Position numbers and translations under genes: made by a program. DNA of 64,000 nt, taken from assembly GCA_032622095.1 (NCBI GenBank), contig CP136062.1, positions 131,459,282 to 131,523,281 of the forward strand, given 5' to 3'. Below, piece by piece: positions 36,901 to 41,960 of this stretch (position 1 is the first letter of the stretch; each line of letters opens with the position of its first letter). Source of the DNA: Siphonodentalium dalli (taxonomy: Eukaryota > Mollusca > Scaphopoda > Gadilida > Siphonodentaliidae). Under the pieces are notes generated by a model, which was not told the DNA's origin, did no database searches, and was given only the letters and a program-made list of their open reading frames with translations.

Positions 36901-37217
36901 AGAGCACTGAGAGAACTGAGAGAACACTATAGCGATCTATATCATGTGCATGATATACCGGTGTATACCATTGAGTTATGCCGCTCAATCAGTAAACCGA
37001 TCAAACACTTTTGACCTGTCATTTATGACAGGCAATCCCCTAGTAATACATGTACAGACTATATACTGACCGACAAATGAAAGACTCTTGAGCTTGAAGT
37101 TATTGCCATAGTAAAGCACCAGGGCCTGATTCTTATCCTTCTTCACTTCTTCAGGCCACTTCTCAAAGTCTTTAGATTTCAGCCCTGGTCTGATCTCTTT
37201 AACATCTCTTAGGTTGA
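886..37217 (-). CDS. plcg1: Phospholipase C-gamma gene, 15 internal exons (5' and 3' ends outside or not found)
   Basis: This gene encodes a phosphoinositide-specific phospholipase C of the gamma class, which cleaves PIP2 to IP3 and diacylglycerol at the plasma membrane downstream of tyrosine kinases. I reconstructed it from the minus strand: exons 37071-37217, 28186-28279, 25467-25514, 17593-17674, 15816-15896, 14385-14437, 13910-13955, 13191-13298, 9910-10028, 8124-8209, 7301-7421, 6208-6293, 5436-5518, 3055-3115 and 886-947 (1277 bp). All have AG/GT borders and compatible phases with no stop. In order they encode the PH-domain end (KEIRPG), EF hands (ERWLRKEF, LKNM), the X domain ([36 protein letters not shown]) and the link into the split PH domain ([10 protein letters not shown]). 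The acidic region before SGILF and the [14 protein letters not shown] wording fit gamma rather than delta or beta. Introns run from about 0.4 to 9 kb and are loaded with transposons. The start codon and the SH2/SH3, Y and C2 parts are not seen here. Confidence 0.95.
2049..2367. repeat. Foldback element (TAGTATGGCTGAAGG termini)
   Basis: The left end TAGTATGGCTGAAGG is the inverse of the right end CCTTCAGCCATACTA. Further inside, CTGAAGGGTACACAGG pairs with CCTGTGAACCCTTCAG. The left arm carries a duplicated roughly 27-bp block (2088-2139). It looks like a non-autonomous transposon; I cannot assign a superfamily. Confidence 0.65.
2840..2936. repeat. GACG-rich run plus 3' hairpin repeat (family E)
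   Basis: A run of GGACGGATGGATGG-like units is followed by GTGATGACTATAGCTCCACC and an imperfect hairpin (GGAGACTTCGTCTC). The same 3' end occurs at 38405-38467 and 40196-40279, so this is the tail of a dispersed repeat. Confidence 0.6.
3055..3115 (-). CDS. plcg1: PLC-gamma exon: KKL motif and X-to-split-PH linker
   Basis: This 61-bp exon has acceptor TTCTAATTTTAG and donor GTATTA. It reads [24 protein letters not shown] takes the place of the universal HKKL after the X domain. A nearer acceptor-like CTTACAG lies inside the exon, but only the outer one keeps the phase and supplies QKKL. The serine/arginine-rich linker (RRNST) is variable in the family. Confidence 0.82.
3116..5435. other. PLC-gamma intron, nothing recognised
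   Basis: This is 2.3 kb of AT-rich intron. Short ORFs at 3783-3983 and 4802-5409 have no recognisable domain. No foldback or tandem structure was noticed. Confidence 0.5.
5436..5518 (-). CDS. plcg1: PLC-gamma exon: X domain end ([14 protein letters not shown])
   Basis: This 83-bp exon has acceptor GCATTTGTAG and donor GTACCA. It reads [13 protein letters not shown] then [14 protein letters not shown], matching the LPSP-QLK-KILIK signature at the end of the X domain. It ends in phase 0. Confidence 0.94.
5931..6193. mobile_element. piggyBac-like double-hairpin MITE (family B)
   Basis: It is bounded by TTAACCCTTT on the left and AAAGGGTTAA on the right, consistent with a TTAA target and CCCTT termini. 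It contains two near-perfect hairpins built from CATTCTCTTATATATGCGAG and its inverse, each looping at CTCCCATAGGGAG, separated by a spacer with AACAATATTTACCTTGACCT. The inner edge lies about 14 bp from a PLC-gamma splice donor. Confidence 0.8.
6208..6293 (-). CDS. plcg1: PLC-gamma exon: X domain (LSIENHC)
   Basis: This 86-bp exon has acceptor ATTTTCAG and donor GTAAGA. It reads [20 protein letters not shown] and then TAFRDIFG. The E of SIENHC corresponds to the fourth calcium-ligand glutamate. The sequence here is IENHC, as in PLC-delta, where mammalian gamma1 has IEDHC. A piggyBac-like MITE ends only about 14 bp inside the intron from this exon's donor. Confidence 0.95.
6294..7300. other. 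PLC-gamma intron, nothing recognised
   Basis: This is about 1 kb of AT-rich intron. No coding homology or repeat structure was recognised. Confidence 0.5.
7301..7421 (-). CDS. plcg1: PLC-gamma exon: X domain, second catalytic His
   Basis: This 121-bp exon has acceptor TTATTTCAG and donor GTGAGT. It reads [20 protein letters not shown] followed by [20 protein letters not shown] of DCWDG is a calcium ligand, and H of CHGFTL corresponds to the second catalytic histidine (H380 in mammalian PLC-gamma1). This is the most conserved exon in the window. Confidence 0.97.
7501..7763. mobile_element. piggyBac-like double-hairpin MITE (family B)
   Basis: It has the same architecture as 5931-6193: TTAACCCTTCC at the left, AAAGGGTTAAA at the right, two TATATATGCGAG hairpins and the same central spacer. 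It lies in the PLC-gamma intron just upstream (gene sense) of the CHGFTL exon. Confidence 0.82.
8124..8209 (-). CDS. plcg1: PLC-gamma exon: X domain (YLTGNQ, GCRCIE)
   Basis: This 86-bp exon has acceptor ATTTCAG and donor GTAAGT. It reads [20 protein letters not shown] followed by RKGCRCIE. The final E is the calcium-ligand glutamate of the E-L-D motif, whose L and D lie in the next exon. The YLTG-Q and SS-EAYAR wording is typical of the gamma class. Confidence 0.96.
8640..9040. repeat. Tandem repeat of about 170 bp ending in a hairpin
   Basis: Two diverged direct units, around 8683-8833 and 8857-8993, share CAACTCCACAAAAAA, GGCAGGTGCA and GTAGGAATAAAAGCT. The second ends in a hairpin at 8961-9036 (CCAAAAAATGTAGGAATAAA paired with its inverse). 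I could not classify it. Confidence 0.65.
9323..9725. mobile_element. hAT-type MITE (CAAGCC family) with 8-bp target duplication
   Basis: It is flanked by GTTGACAC at 9315-9322 and 9726-9733. Ends are CAAGCCTGCAAATAGTG and CACTATCTGCTGGTTTG, imperfectly inverted. Two internal hairpins (GAGGTCCCCAGAGGGTGAAT with its inverse) are separated by about 180 bp. The 8-bp duplication and terminal repeats indicate a hAT-mobilised non-autonomous element. Confidence 0.8.
9910..10028 (-). CDS. plcg1: PLC-gamma exon: start of catalytic X domain, first catalytic His
   Basis: This 119-bp exon has acceptor AATTTCAG and donor GTAAGT. It reads [15 protein letters not shown] and later [13 protein letters not shown]. 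The HYWI-SSHNTYL motif is the signature of the PLC X domain; its H is the first catalytic histidine (H335 in mammalian PLC-gamma1) and the following N is a calcium ligand. The threonine codon is split with the next exon. Confidence 0.96.
10218..10654. repeat. Dispersed repeat family D, copy 1
   Basis: It begins TAGCAACCACC and ends near CACGTACAATTCATATTA. A second copy of nearly the same length and order lies at 15997-16440 and a fragment at 16633-16728. Shared blocks include GTCGTCTCCGTCGTGACCAC and GGCACATCATGTGTGGTTGC. There is no coding potential and I could not classify it. Confidence 0.75.
10988..11660 (+). pseudogene. LINE reverse transcriptase fragment, frameshifted
   Basis: The first frame reads [17 protein letters not shown] and QFADDLGLW, the conserved RT blocks around the catalytic FADD motif (11090-11101). 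At about 11165-11178 the reading switches frame and continues with [41 protein letters not shown] and a leucine-rich tail, the usual RT thumb of Jockey/CR1-like non-LTR elements, ending at a stop at 11660. A poly-C stretch just upstream (10997-11003) also disturbs the GxPQG block. No endonuclease or 5' part is present, so it is a 5'-truncated dead copy. It is antisense to PLC-gamma, in an intron. Clade assignment is inference. Confidence 0.85.
11661..12400 (+). repeat. Probable LINE 3' tail with a 183-bp tandem duplication
   Basis: Downstream of the RT stop, a block starting TAGGTTAGCGGGCTCACGCC (11751) is repeated 183 bp later (11934), sharing CCTAGATGGCTCCTTGGGCG and GATGAATGTCCTCGGG. A GC-richer stretch (12100-12320) follows. 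A 20-bp T run lies at 12370-12389. I read this as the untranslated tail of the same non-LTR element; that is inference. Confidence 0.55.
12401..13190. other. PLC-gamma intron, possible further repeat debris
   Basis: A GC-richer segment at 12700-12960 (CAGCTTCATCATCAACTTCA and following) differs in composition from its AT-rich surroundings and may be repeat-derived. I could not identify it. Confidence 0.4.
13191..13298 (-). CDS. plcg1: PLC-gamma exon: EF-hand end before X domain
   Basis: This 108-bp exon is phase 0 at both ends, with acceptor CTTTACAG and donor GTATCA. It reads [20 protein letters not shown] followed by [16 protein letters not shown]. This fits the V-EFMLSFL-DPLRE-EEP-FF-DEF segment leading into the X domain. 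Confidence 0.92.
13344..13560. mobile_element. Palindromic TA-type MITE (family A), full length
   Basis: Left end ACTGTAATGCCCTAAATAAT and right end GGGCATTACTGTA enclose a long palindrome folding at CTCTCAGTGAGAG. It abuts a Penelope-like RT fragment at 13559. Confidence 0.85.
13559..13720 (+). pseudogene. Penelope-like reverse transcriptase fragment
   Basis: The frame reads [15 protein letters not shown], then [19 protein letters not shown] and [10 protein letters not shown] before a stop. The D-V-x-x-LYPSIP block followed by E-x-I-x-AC is the catalytic motif A neighbourhood typical of Penelope-like RTs (DVxSLYTNIP). The fragment is about 53 codons and lacks the other RT blocks and a GIY-YIG domain. 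An open frame runs into it from the adjoining MITE, which is fortuitous. Confidence 0.72.
13910..13955 (-). CDS. plcg1: PLC-gamma exon: EF-hand (LEHFRHFL)
   Basis: This 46-bp exon has acceptor TTGTTTTCAG and donor GTACAT. It reads [15 protein letters not shown], matching the RVSLPEFQQFLLDYQ segment of PLC-gamma. Together with the preceding 53-bp exon it makes 99 bp, keeping the frame. Confidence 0.88.
14385..14437 (-). CDS. plcg1: PLC-gamma exon: EF-hand linker
   Basis: This 53-bp exon has acceptor CTTATTGCAG and donor GTAAAT. It reads [17 protein letters not shown] and ends in the first two bases of an arginine codon completed by the next exon. It occupies the poorly conserved linker between EF-hand lobes. 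Identity rests mainly on position, splice signals and phase. Confidence 0.82.
14480..15005. repeat. Tandem module repeat (family G), three units
   Basis: Three diverged units of about 165-180 bp each share AGATAACTC, CCTCTTTTGA-AGCAGTCATG, CCATACCAAATTTCATTCAG and CTGATAACCCATGGCTGAG, with a short GGACAGATGG run at the end. Related modules occur near 30800-30990, 34250-34370 and 48500-49430. It is dispersed repeat DNA with no credible ORF. Confidence 0.7.
15816..15896 (-). CDS. plcg1: PLC-gamma exon: EF-hand (FAEFYRKL)
   Basis: This 81-bp exon is phase 0 at both ends, with acceptor CCACTTACAG and donor GTAAGT. It reads [14 protein letters not shown] and [13 protein letters not shown], corresponding to the GDITYGQFAQLYRSLMY segment of mammalian PLC-gamma. 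The exon length equals exactly 27 codons. Confidence 0.93.
15997..16440. repeat. Dispersed repeat family D, copy 2
   Basis: It is collinear with 10218-10654, including GGAGAAATTGTCACG, GTTAGCAACCGTGTGGAGAT and GTCGTCTCCGTCGTGACCAC. It differs by small indels. A truncated third copy of the first roughly 95 bp follows at 16633-16728. Confidence 0.75.
16949..17134. mobile_element. Palindromic TA-type MITE (family A)
   Basis: Ends are TACAGAAATGCCCAAAATAT and AAGACATTACTGTA. The centre (CTTGTTGCAATGAATGGCAGCAAG region) is shortened relative to full-length copies. Confidence 0.8.
17593..17674 (-). CDS. plcg1: PLC-gamma exon: EF-hand region (LKNM)
   Basis: This 82-bp exon has acceptor TTTTCCAG and donor GTTAGT. 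It reads [20 protein letters not shown] and then KLHEKFQ, aligning with the KDLKNM-LSQVN-R segment of the PLC-gamma EF hands. It ends in phase 0, directly continued by the next exon (EVDKEE). Confidence 0.9.
18198..18697. repeat. Foldback element with arms of about 230 bp
   Basis: The left arm contains GGGAATCACATGGTTTCGAG and TCACGCATTCAAAATGG. The right arm carries the inverse (CTCGAAACCACATGATTCCC, CATTTTGAATGCGTGGTACT). Inner matches include AACATTCTGACCGAAGTTG with its inverse, so the dyad centre is near 18450. The arms have diverged. No target duplication was identified. Confidence 0.7.
18729..18965. mobile_element. piggyBac-like double-hairpin MITE (family B)
   Basis: It begins TTAACACTTTCATGATGGGA and has both TATATATGCGAG hairpins and the AAATATTGTTAGGCCAATG spacer. 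The right terminus is degraded after GCACAGGGGTTTT. Confidence 0.75.
19035..19049. repeat. Poly-C run (15 bp)
   Basis: A homopolymer of 15 C lies between the MITE and the large palindromic element. Confidence 0.9.
20390..22020. repeat. Minisatellite, units of about 45 bp, forward orientation
   Basis: Degenerate units of the form GGTATACATGGAGTGACTAT then ATGGTCATGGGTGAGGTGTA are repeated roughly 35 times. The repeat is strongly diverged, with unit length varying around 40-50 bp. The ORFs across it (20550-20777 and the opposite-strand ones) are by-products of the repeat. Confidence 0.85.
22140..22510. repeat. Same minisatellite in inverted orientation
   Basis: The units appear here as the complement (ATACAGTCACTC, GTATACATATTCACCTCACC). 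About 8 units are present, far fewer than in the left arm, so the palindrome is asymmetric around a spacer at 22020-22140. Confidence 0.8.
23778..24130. mobile_element. Variant piggyBac-like double-hairpin MITE (family B2)
   Basis: It is bounded by TAACCCTTTACCCAACA and its inverse TGTTGGGTAAAGG. Both hairpins are near-perfect, but the loops read CGACCATAGGTCG instead of CTCCCATAGGGAG. It also lacks the usual spacer text, so it is a distinct subfamily. Confidence 0.75.
24531..24798. mobile_element. piggyBac-like double-hairpin MITE (family B)
   Basis: The left end is TTAACCTTTCATGATGGGAG and the right end AGTTATGGAAGGGCTAAA. The hairpins are more diverged than at 7501 and 18729. Confidence 0.75.
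25195..25364. mobile_element. Palindromic TA-type MITE (family A), internally deleted
   Basis: Ends are TACAGTAATGCCCGAAGTAT and GAGATTACTGTA. Part of the second half is missing after CTCTCACCGAGAAATTTCCC. It lies about 100 bp from the WLRKEF micro-exon. Confidence 0.8.
25467..25514 (-). CDS. plcg1: PLC-gamma micro-exon: first EF-hand helix (WLRKEF)
   Basis: This exon is only 48 bp. Acceptor AATTCACAG is followed by the arginine split codon and [15 protein letters not shown], then donor GTGAAT. It fits the WLRK-x-F start of the PLC-gamma EF-hand region and has the phase needed to join its neighbours (phase 2 in, phase 2 out). Because its length is a multiple of three, skipping it would keep the frame. 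It sits alone in more than 10 kb of repeat-filled intron, and only phase plus the WLRK motif identify it. Confidence 0.85.
25515..26138. other. PLC-gamma intron with a short tandem triplication
   Basis: At about 25947-26032 the block CAATGGTCATGTGACTCAGA, then CGACTTCCATT, is repeated three times (31-bp period). Nothing else was recognised. Confidence 0.55.
26139..26350. mobile_element. Degenerate hAT-type MITE (CAAGCC family)
   Basis: It contains GCCTGTCATTTTCAGAATGA, GAGGTCTCCAGTGGGTGAAT and the inverted halves seen in the well-preserved copies, heavily mutated. The termini and target duplication are not recognisable. Confidence 0.5.
26359..27908. repeat. Possible TTAACCCTTTG-bounded 1.55-kb element
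   Basis: The left end TAACCCTTTGAACCC and right end GGGTCCAAAGGGTTA are imperfect inverted repeats. The left part has a short GC hairpin (GGCCGCAAAATTTTGCGGCC, 26380-26399) and the right a GGGAGCC pair. The interior is a tandem duplication (27034-27815). Possibly a piggyBac-type non-autonomous element. Confidence 0.4.
27034..27815. repeat. Tandem duplication, unit about 367 bp
   Basis: Two diverged units plus a partial third share GTGGCACCATTTG, AAATACAAGTTGGGTTCACT, CCAGATATATCTCA, ACCATTACCAGGGAGTG and GGGAACATACCT. The starts are near 27037, 27403 and 27783. Confidence 0.7.
27988..28092. mobile_element. Partial hAT-type MITE (CAAGCC family)
   Basis: One hairpin, GCAGAATGAGGTCCCCAGAG through AATTCACCCACTAAATGACA, is recognisable. 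The terminal CAAGCC sequences are absent. It ends about 95 bp from the PLC-gamma exon at 28186. Confidence 0.6.
28186..28279 (-). CDS. plcg1: PLC-gamma exon: PH C-terminal helix and linker
   Basis: This 94-bp exon has acceptor TTTTCCAG and donor GTGAGT. It reads [20 protein letters not shown] and then a short linker ending in QVER. It corresponds to the C-terminal alpha helix of the PH domain (W-x-G-L pattern) and the linker to the EF hands. The split codons A (upstream, G|CT) and R (downstream, AG|G) join in frame with the exons on either side. Confidence 0.9.
28740..28915. repeat. Foldback repeat with arms of about 75 bp
   Basis: TAACTGAAAAGTTTGAA and AAGATAAATTCTATAAC are mirrored by GTTATAGAAAATTTATCTTC and TTCAAACTTTTCAGTT. 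A degenerate half-copy lies at 54308-54420. Confidence 0.65.
30189..30575. mobile_element. hAT-type MITE with internal 31-bp tandem repeats
   Basis: It is flanked by ATAGACTC at 30181-30188 and 30576-30583. Ends are CAGGGACCAGCCTAGAGG and CCTCTAGGCTTGTCTCTG, inverted with two mismatches. The left end is a four-unit tandem array (30191-30314) alternating TAGAGG and TATATGG versions. Inverted CACTTCTCCCTA / GGGAGAAGTG blocks follow. Confidence 0.82.
30191..30314. repeat. 4 x 31-bp tandem repeat (62-bp dimer twice)
   Basis: The unit begins GGGACCAGCC and ends GACTTGGGAGACA. Odd and even units differ consistently (TAGAGGG or TATATGG), so the array arose by duplicating a 62-bp dimer. Confidence 0.9.
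31540..31654. mobile_element. Half copy of palindromic MITE (family A)
   Basis: The left half from GTACTGCCCTAAATAATTGA to TTGGAAAGCTTTC is joined directly to a terminal GTATTACTGTA, so the second arm has been lost by deletion. Confidence 0.75.
32883..33000. mobile_element. Short palindromic MITE (family A)
   Basis: The terminal roughly 55 bp of both arms are joined with the central palindrome deleted. Ends are TATAGTAATGCCCTAAATAA and GGGCATTACCGTA. Confidence 0.75.
33001..36039. other. PLC-gamma intron with diverged module repeats
   Basis: Family G-like modules lie at about 34250-34370 and 34420-34800 (AAGATCCATATGAAGTTTGG, GATGGCTGCCAGTGGCCATG). A family B fragment lies at 35396-35458 (TTATATAAGAGAATGCACTG). 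A block GAGAGGCCGATCACGATCGG at 35239 recurs at 43414. No gene was recognised. Confidence 0.55.
36040..36420. repeat. Module repeat with GACG run and 3' hairpin (family F)
   Basis: The body has AGGGCCATAACTCAGTT, GAACTCGATCTGTATTTTGG and CATACCAAATTTGGTTGCGA. A GGACGGATGGATGGACGGAC run, GACGAGTGGTCAATCCG and the terminal hairpin GTTTACCATACTATGGTATG follow. It is paired with the copy at 44830-45345. Confidence 0.75.
37071..37217 (-). CDS. plcg1: PLC-gamma exon: end of N-terminal PH domain
   Basis: This 147-bp exon is bounded by acceptor TTTTCAG and donor GTCAGT. It reads [20 protein letters not shown] followed by a lysine/glutamate-rich stretch and [18 protein letters not shown], matching the second half of the PLC-gamma PH domain (KEIRPG...DF, hydrophobic beta strands). 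It starts with two bases of a split codon (xTC), so an upstream exon must end in phase 1; I found none within the window. It is the most 5' exon recognised. Confidence 0.9.
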
Positions 37218-40200
37218 CTGAAAATAATACAGATATACAGTAGTTTCAAGAACAAAATAATTTATTATATGATTGCCTATAAAATAGAGGAAAATTACAG
37301 AAACGTAAATAGTCCAATGAATCTATAACAAGACAGTCAATGACTGTGGGGTCGCTCACCAGACTGCAAAGACTGATAAGACTGGGACTCTGGAGACCAC
37401 AACAGTCAGAACTTTTCATAATCACTTTAAAAGAAGTAGATCTAAACAGGATATGTGGCCAAATTACCAACTGTACACTACTGATCACCCCCCCCCCAAC
37501 AAGTCCCCTCCCGACTGGGCTCCAGACTCCCAAGTCTTAGGTTGGAATTACACAATTGACATCTCAAACTTTCCCAATTGTTGGAAATTTTCAATCTCAC
37601 AAGCGCCTTTTTATAAAATAGACCTGATGGTCCTTGTGAAGGAAGCATATTAAGAAGGAAACTGTCCTTCGCTTGGCCCCTATTTTTCCAGGTTACCCCA
37701 TTAAAAATATCTGTATTGCAGTCAAACAAGAACATTCCATGCTAAATAAGCCAACTAGTTCTTGGCTCTTCCATACATATTTTAAGAATTACTATGTTGT
37801 GAAATAGTTATGTCTCTGGCAATGCCCTTATTCGACTTTGTGATGCCATTTTCACAAATCTGTCACACATGGTAATTTCATACCAAATATAAGCAAAATA
37901 GGCCACTTCATTCTTGCATAGAAGACGTATCATGAATTACTATGGAGAGAAAGAGTAATGTAGCTGGCCTTGCACCTACTTGACCTGGTGACCCTGATTA
38001 AACAAATCTGAATCACATATCACCAAAGGAGCCTCAATATTAAATGTGAACTAAATAGAGCTGGTGGTTCTTTCAAAGATACTTTTCAAGTTTGCCAAAT
38101 ATGTGATGGTGAAGTGGTGGGTGTGGGAGAGTTAAATGTCCTGTTGAAAGATTTGAACAATACATATGATAGATTGATGTTGTAATTGGGAATTAATGAC
38201 CTCTAGCAGATCTCCAGGAAATGTTTATAAAAATGTCAGACTTCACTTGCAATTTTTAATATTTTTTGGAGTTATGTCCCTGGCCCTGCCCACATTTGAC
38301 CCATAGAGCTCATTTGAACAAATCTGAATGTGAGTCACCTAGGCAATATCCACAACAAATATGAACCCATACGGTCTTATGGTTCCAGAGGAGAAGTTTA
38401 AAGAATTGTTGACGGACGGACGAGGAGTGATGACTATAGCTCCACCAGAGACTTCGTCTCAGGTGAGCCAAAAACTACTGAAATTATAGAATGACTCCCC
38501 CCCCTTTGGATCCCAGAATGCAACAGAATTCAAACTTTTTTAATGGAAGGGGAAGAACTCCATCTTTAATACATAGAGTTATTCCCCCTGCATTGAAAAT
38601 AATTTTGCTTTTTACTGCAATCTAGATGACAAAACTCTTTGGCAACTCAATAAAAACAACATGTCCACAGTTTATTATACTGGATAAGTTGATAATACAA
38701 TGTTTTGGAGCTTCCTCTTTCAAATGGTATATAATATGGCATATATTTTATATAATGTAATCTGGGGGTTAAAAAATTAAGTAGTTTACTATTTTATATT
38801 CATTTTAGTCTAAATAATTAATTTTGAGAAAACAAATTACATCTCATTGAACAAATCTGCTAATTCCACCCCCTCAACCCATGGGGACATCCCTGCAAGA
38901 ATAGGACATCTGTGATTTATTTGGATGCTTGTCTACATTTGCCTAACAATATTTTCTTAACCTTGAAAGCCAGTGCATTCTCTTAGGTGAGGCTACCTAT
39001 GGGACACTCACATATATAAGACAATGCACTGGCATGATACTAGTACCTTGTTATAAAATAATAAATATTAGACAAATATTCAAACTAGGAGCTCATTTCT
39101 CTTGATCAATGGTCTATTATTTTATATTCATTTTATTTTAGTATATGTAATTGGTTTTGGAAAAAAATTACATCTCAATGAACAAATCTGAGAAATTTGC
39201 CCCCTCCCCAAACATATGTCGGGGACATCCCTGCGAGAATAGGACATGTGTGATTTATTTGGATGTCTGACTATATTGGCCTAACAATATTTTCTTGATC
39301 TTGAACCCCAGTGTATTCTCTTATATATAGGAGAATACACTGGTGCAGGGTCTTTATTGCTGTACCAGCATAGCTCTGGTAATGAAATGGTTAATACTAA
39401 TACTAATAATAAATGTGTAAACTGTCAAACAGTTAGAGTTGTATATGAGATTGCTGTAAACACATAGGATTGAATTTCATTCGAACACCTCTTTCTCTCT
39501 TAGCCTGATAAATGTGGATATTGAGATAAAAGTTAATTACTTTATAATGACTGGACACACAGCTGTGAGAACTGTGAGAAGTAAGGCTGGTCAGTTCCTG
39601 GCATGTCATATAACTAAATTGTAAGGCTTTTAATGGGGTGAACCTTGCAGGGATCTGGTGTGGGGTGACAGGGACATGCAGTGGTGGTGGTGGGGGAGGT
39701 GGGGGGTGGGGGGCAAGGATTTAAATAAAAAAAAATTTAAGAGTTATGTCCCTGGGCCCTGGCTCTGCCCCTATTTGACCCAGTGACCCCATTTGAACAA
39801 ATCTGAACCCCAGTCACACAAGGAATCTCCACACCAAATGTAAGCTAAATCGGTCAAATGGTTCAAAAGAAGAAGTCATTCTAAGAATTACTATGGAGGA
39901 ATAGAGTTATGGCCCTGGTTTCTCAACTAATCAACCTGGTGACCTCATTTTAACAAATCTGAATGTGAGTCAACTAGGGAACATCCACACCAAATATGAA
40001 TCCATACGGCCTTATAGTTCAGTAAAAGAAGTCGTTCTAAGAATTACTATGGAGGAATAGAGTTATGGCCCTGCTTTCACAACTATTTCACCCAGTGACC
40101 TCATTTGAACAAATCTGAATGTGATTCACCTAGGGAACATCCACACCAAATATGAACACGTTACGTCTTACGGTTCGGGACGAGAAGATGATTCTTGACG

Positions 40201-40307
40201 GACGGACGGACAGACGGCACGACGGACGGACGAGGAGTGATGACTATAGCTCCACCGGAGACTTCGTCTCAGGTGAGCTAAAAAACAACAGTGAAATATG
40301 ATTTTGT
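37218..40307. other. 5' intron or upstream flank of PLC-gamma, dense diverged repeats
   Basis: Family E repeat modules lie at 37800-38467 and 39730-40280 (GAGTTATGGCCCTGG, CATTTGAACAAATCTGAATG, 3' hairpin GGAGACTTCGTCTC). A tandem segment carrying family B remnants lies between them. No exon with the missing PH-domain start was found here. Confidence 0.55.
38790..39395. repeat. Tandem segment of about 330 bp carrying family B MITE remnants
   Basis: Two copies, from about 38790 and 39115, share TTTTATATTCATTTTA, GGGGACATCCCTGC, AGAATAGGACAT, TGTGATTTATTTGGATG and GCCTAACAATATTTTCTT, each ending in a decayed family B hairpin (38941-39034 and 39278-39393). Confidence 0.7.
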
Positions 40308-40526
40308 TACAGTAATGCCCTAAATAAACGACTCCTTATCCACAGCAGAATTATGGGTAACTTTTAGTCGGATTTAGTCGGAAATATGGCTTGTTGCCAT
40401 TCATCGGAAAGCTCTCAGTGAGAGCTTTCCGATGAATGGCAACAAGCCATATTTCCGACTAAATCCTGAAAAGTTACCCATAATTCTGCTGTGGTTAAGA
40501 AGTCGATTATTTAGGGCATTGCTGTA
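40308..40526. mobile_element. Palindromic TA-type MITE (family A), best-preserved copy
   Basis: It is a 219-bp near-perfect palindrome: TACAGTAATGCCCTAAATAA at the left, TTATTTAGGGCATTGCTGTA at the right, folding at GAAAGCTCTCAGTGAGAGCT. Its single strand would form one long hairpin. It is a good reference copy for the family. Confidence 0.88.
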
Positions 40527-41307
40527 GTAAGGCGCATATAATAAGAACACCTACATTTTTTGTTTGAATACCAGAAACATCTCATTCGTGTCTGGAAAGA
40601 TACGATATTTCACTCACCGCTCTTGAAAAGGTTGGTCAAGTTGTAGGCTTAATGATGTGTTTCATTGTGGTTTAGGGCGTAACAAAACATGTGTAGAAAA
40701 TATAATAAACACAATTTTGAGTTAAAGACGTACATGTATTATGTGACTTCAAGCTGATATTTTGTGACTCAGCCATTACACCCATTTCAAGAAAGCACCA
40801 TTAAACTACATGTATCACTGGCAAAATATTCAATAACATCGGCTGTGACTGTGCATAAAATACGACATCCAACCTGTGCAGAAATGTAAACAAAGTCTGT
40901 CATTCGTCCCATACAAATCATGATAAACAAACGAGAATGATTTTGCCAACGACAGTATATTATTTACTGTATTAATGAAAGAATGACATTGTGTGCTGGT
41001 CATTTTGATATGCAGTTTATTGAAATGCCTGCGTTGAGCAGCAGTGTGAACAGTTAAAGTGATTTGAAACCCTCTACTGCGGCTCACAGCGAAATAAACT
41101 CGCTCAAAATCAGCAACAGAGCCAGTCGCTTGCTGCATTTAAAATTCTTTGTTCACTCTAATATTTATATCCGAGCATACTTTCAATGTTAAATTGCCTA
41201 TTTTCAAACAACTTTTTTGTTGTCAAATCTTAATGTACTGAAATTATTCATTCATGATTATATTAACACTGTTTTCCAATTGGATGAAATTTGTCATATT
41301 TTTCACA

Positions 41308-41570
41308 ATTAATCCTTCCATGACTGGAGCTTCCTGAAATTTTGCGAAAACCCTGTGCCAATGCATTCTCTTATATGTGCGACTCTGCCATAGGAAGACT
41401 CGCATATATAAGAGAATGCATTGGCCAAACAATATTTACCTTGACCTTGTAAGCCAGTGCATTAATTCTCTTATATATGTGAGGCACCCTATGGGTGACT
41501 TGTATATATAAGAGAATGCACTGGAACAGGATATTTAATGCTGCACGAGCGCAGCTCCCATTAAGGTGAT
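41308..41570. mobile_element. piggyBac-like double-hairpin MITE (family B)
   Basis: The left end is TTAATCCTTCCATGACTGGA. Both hairpins and the spacer with AATATTTACCTTGACCTTG are present. The right end is decayed (GCTCCCATTAAGG). Confidence 0.77.
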
Positions 41571-41743
41571 AATGAATGTATGTTCTGGGGTGCATAACAT
41601 AACATAATGACAGGTGCTGTACAACTAATTAATCTGCAGATCTCTTGTCTCCCAGTAACAATAATCTCCTCCCAATAATGAATATGTGCGGAAACCTCCT
41701 TTGTGAGTGAGTGAGTGAGATTATTTGGTCTGAAGACCTACAT

Positions 41744-41960
41744 GTACAGTAATGCCCTAAGTAATCGTCTCCTTAACCACAGCAGAATTATGGGTAACTT
41801 TTCAGAATTTAGTCGGAAATATGGCTTGTTGCCATTCATTGGAAAGCTCTCGGGGAGAGCTTTCCAATGAATGGCAACAAGCCATATTTCCGACTATATC
41901 CTGAAAAGTTACCAATAATTCTGCTGTGGTTAAGAAGTCGATTATTTAGGGCATTACTTT
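41744..41960. mobile_element. Palindromic TA-type MITE (family A), full length
   Basis: TACAGTAATGCCCTAAGTAA to ATTATTTAGGGCATTACT, folding at GGAAAGCTCTCGGGGAGAGC. It is nearly as well preserved as 40308-40526. Confidence 0.85.

Noticed and set aside
40596-40660. Possible upstream PLC-gamma exon with GTGAGT donor, phase-compatible (TNLFKS)
   Set aside because: The donor fits and would read into the PH exon, but there is no pyrimidine-rich acceptor, an in-frame stop lies a few codons upstream, and the residues do not match the PLC-gamma PH start.
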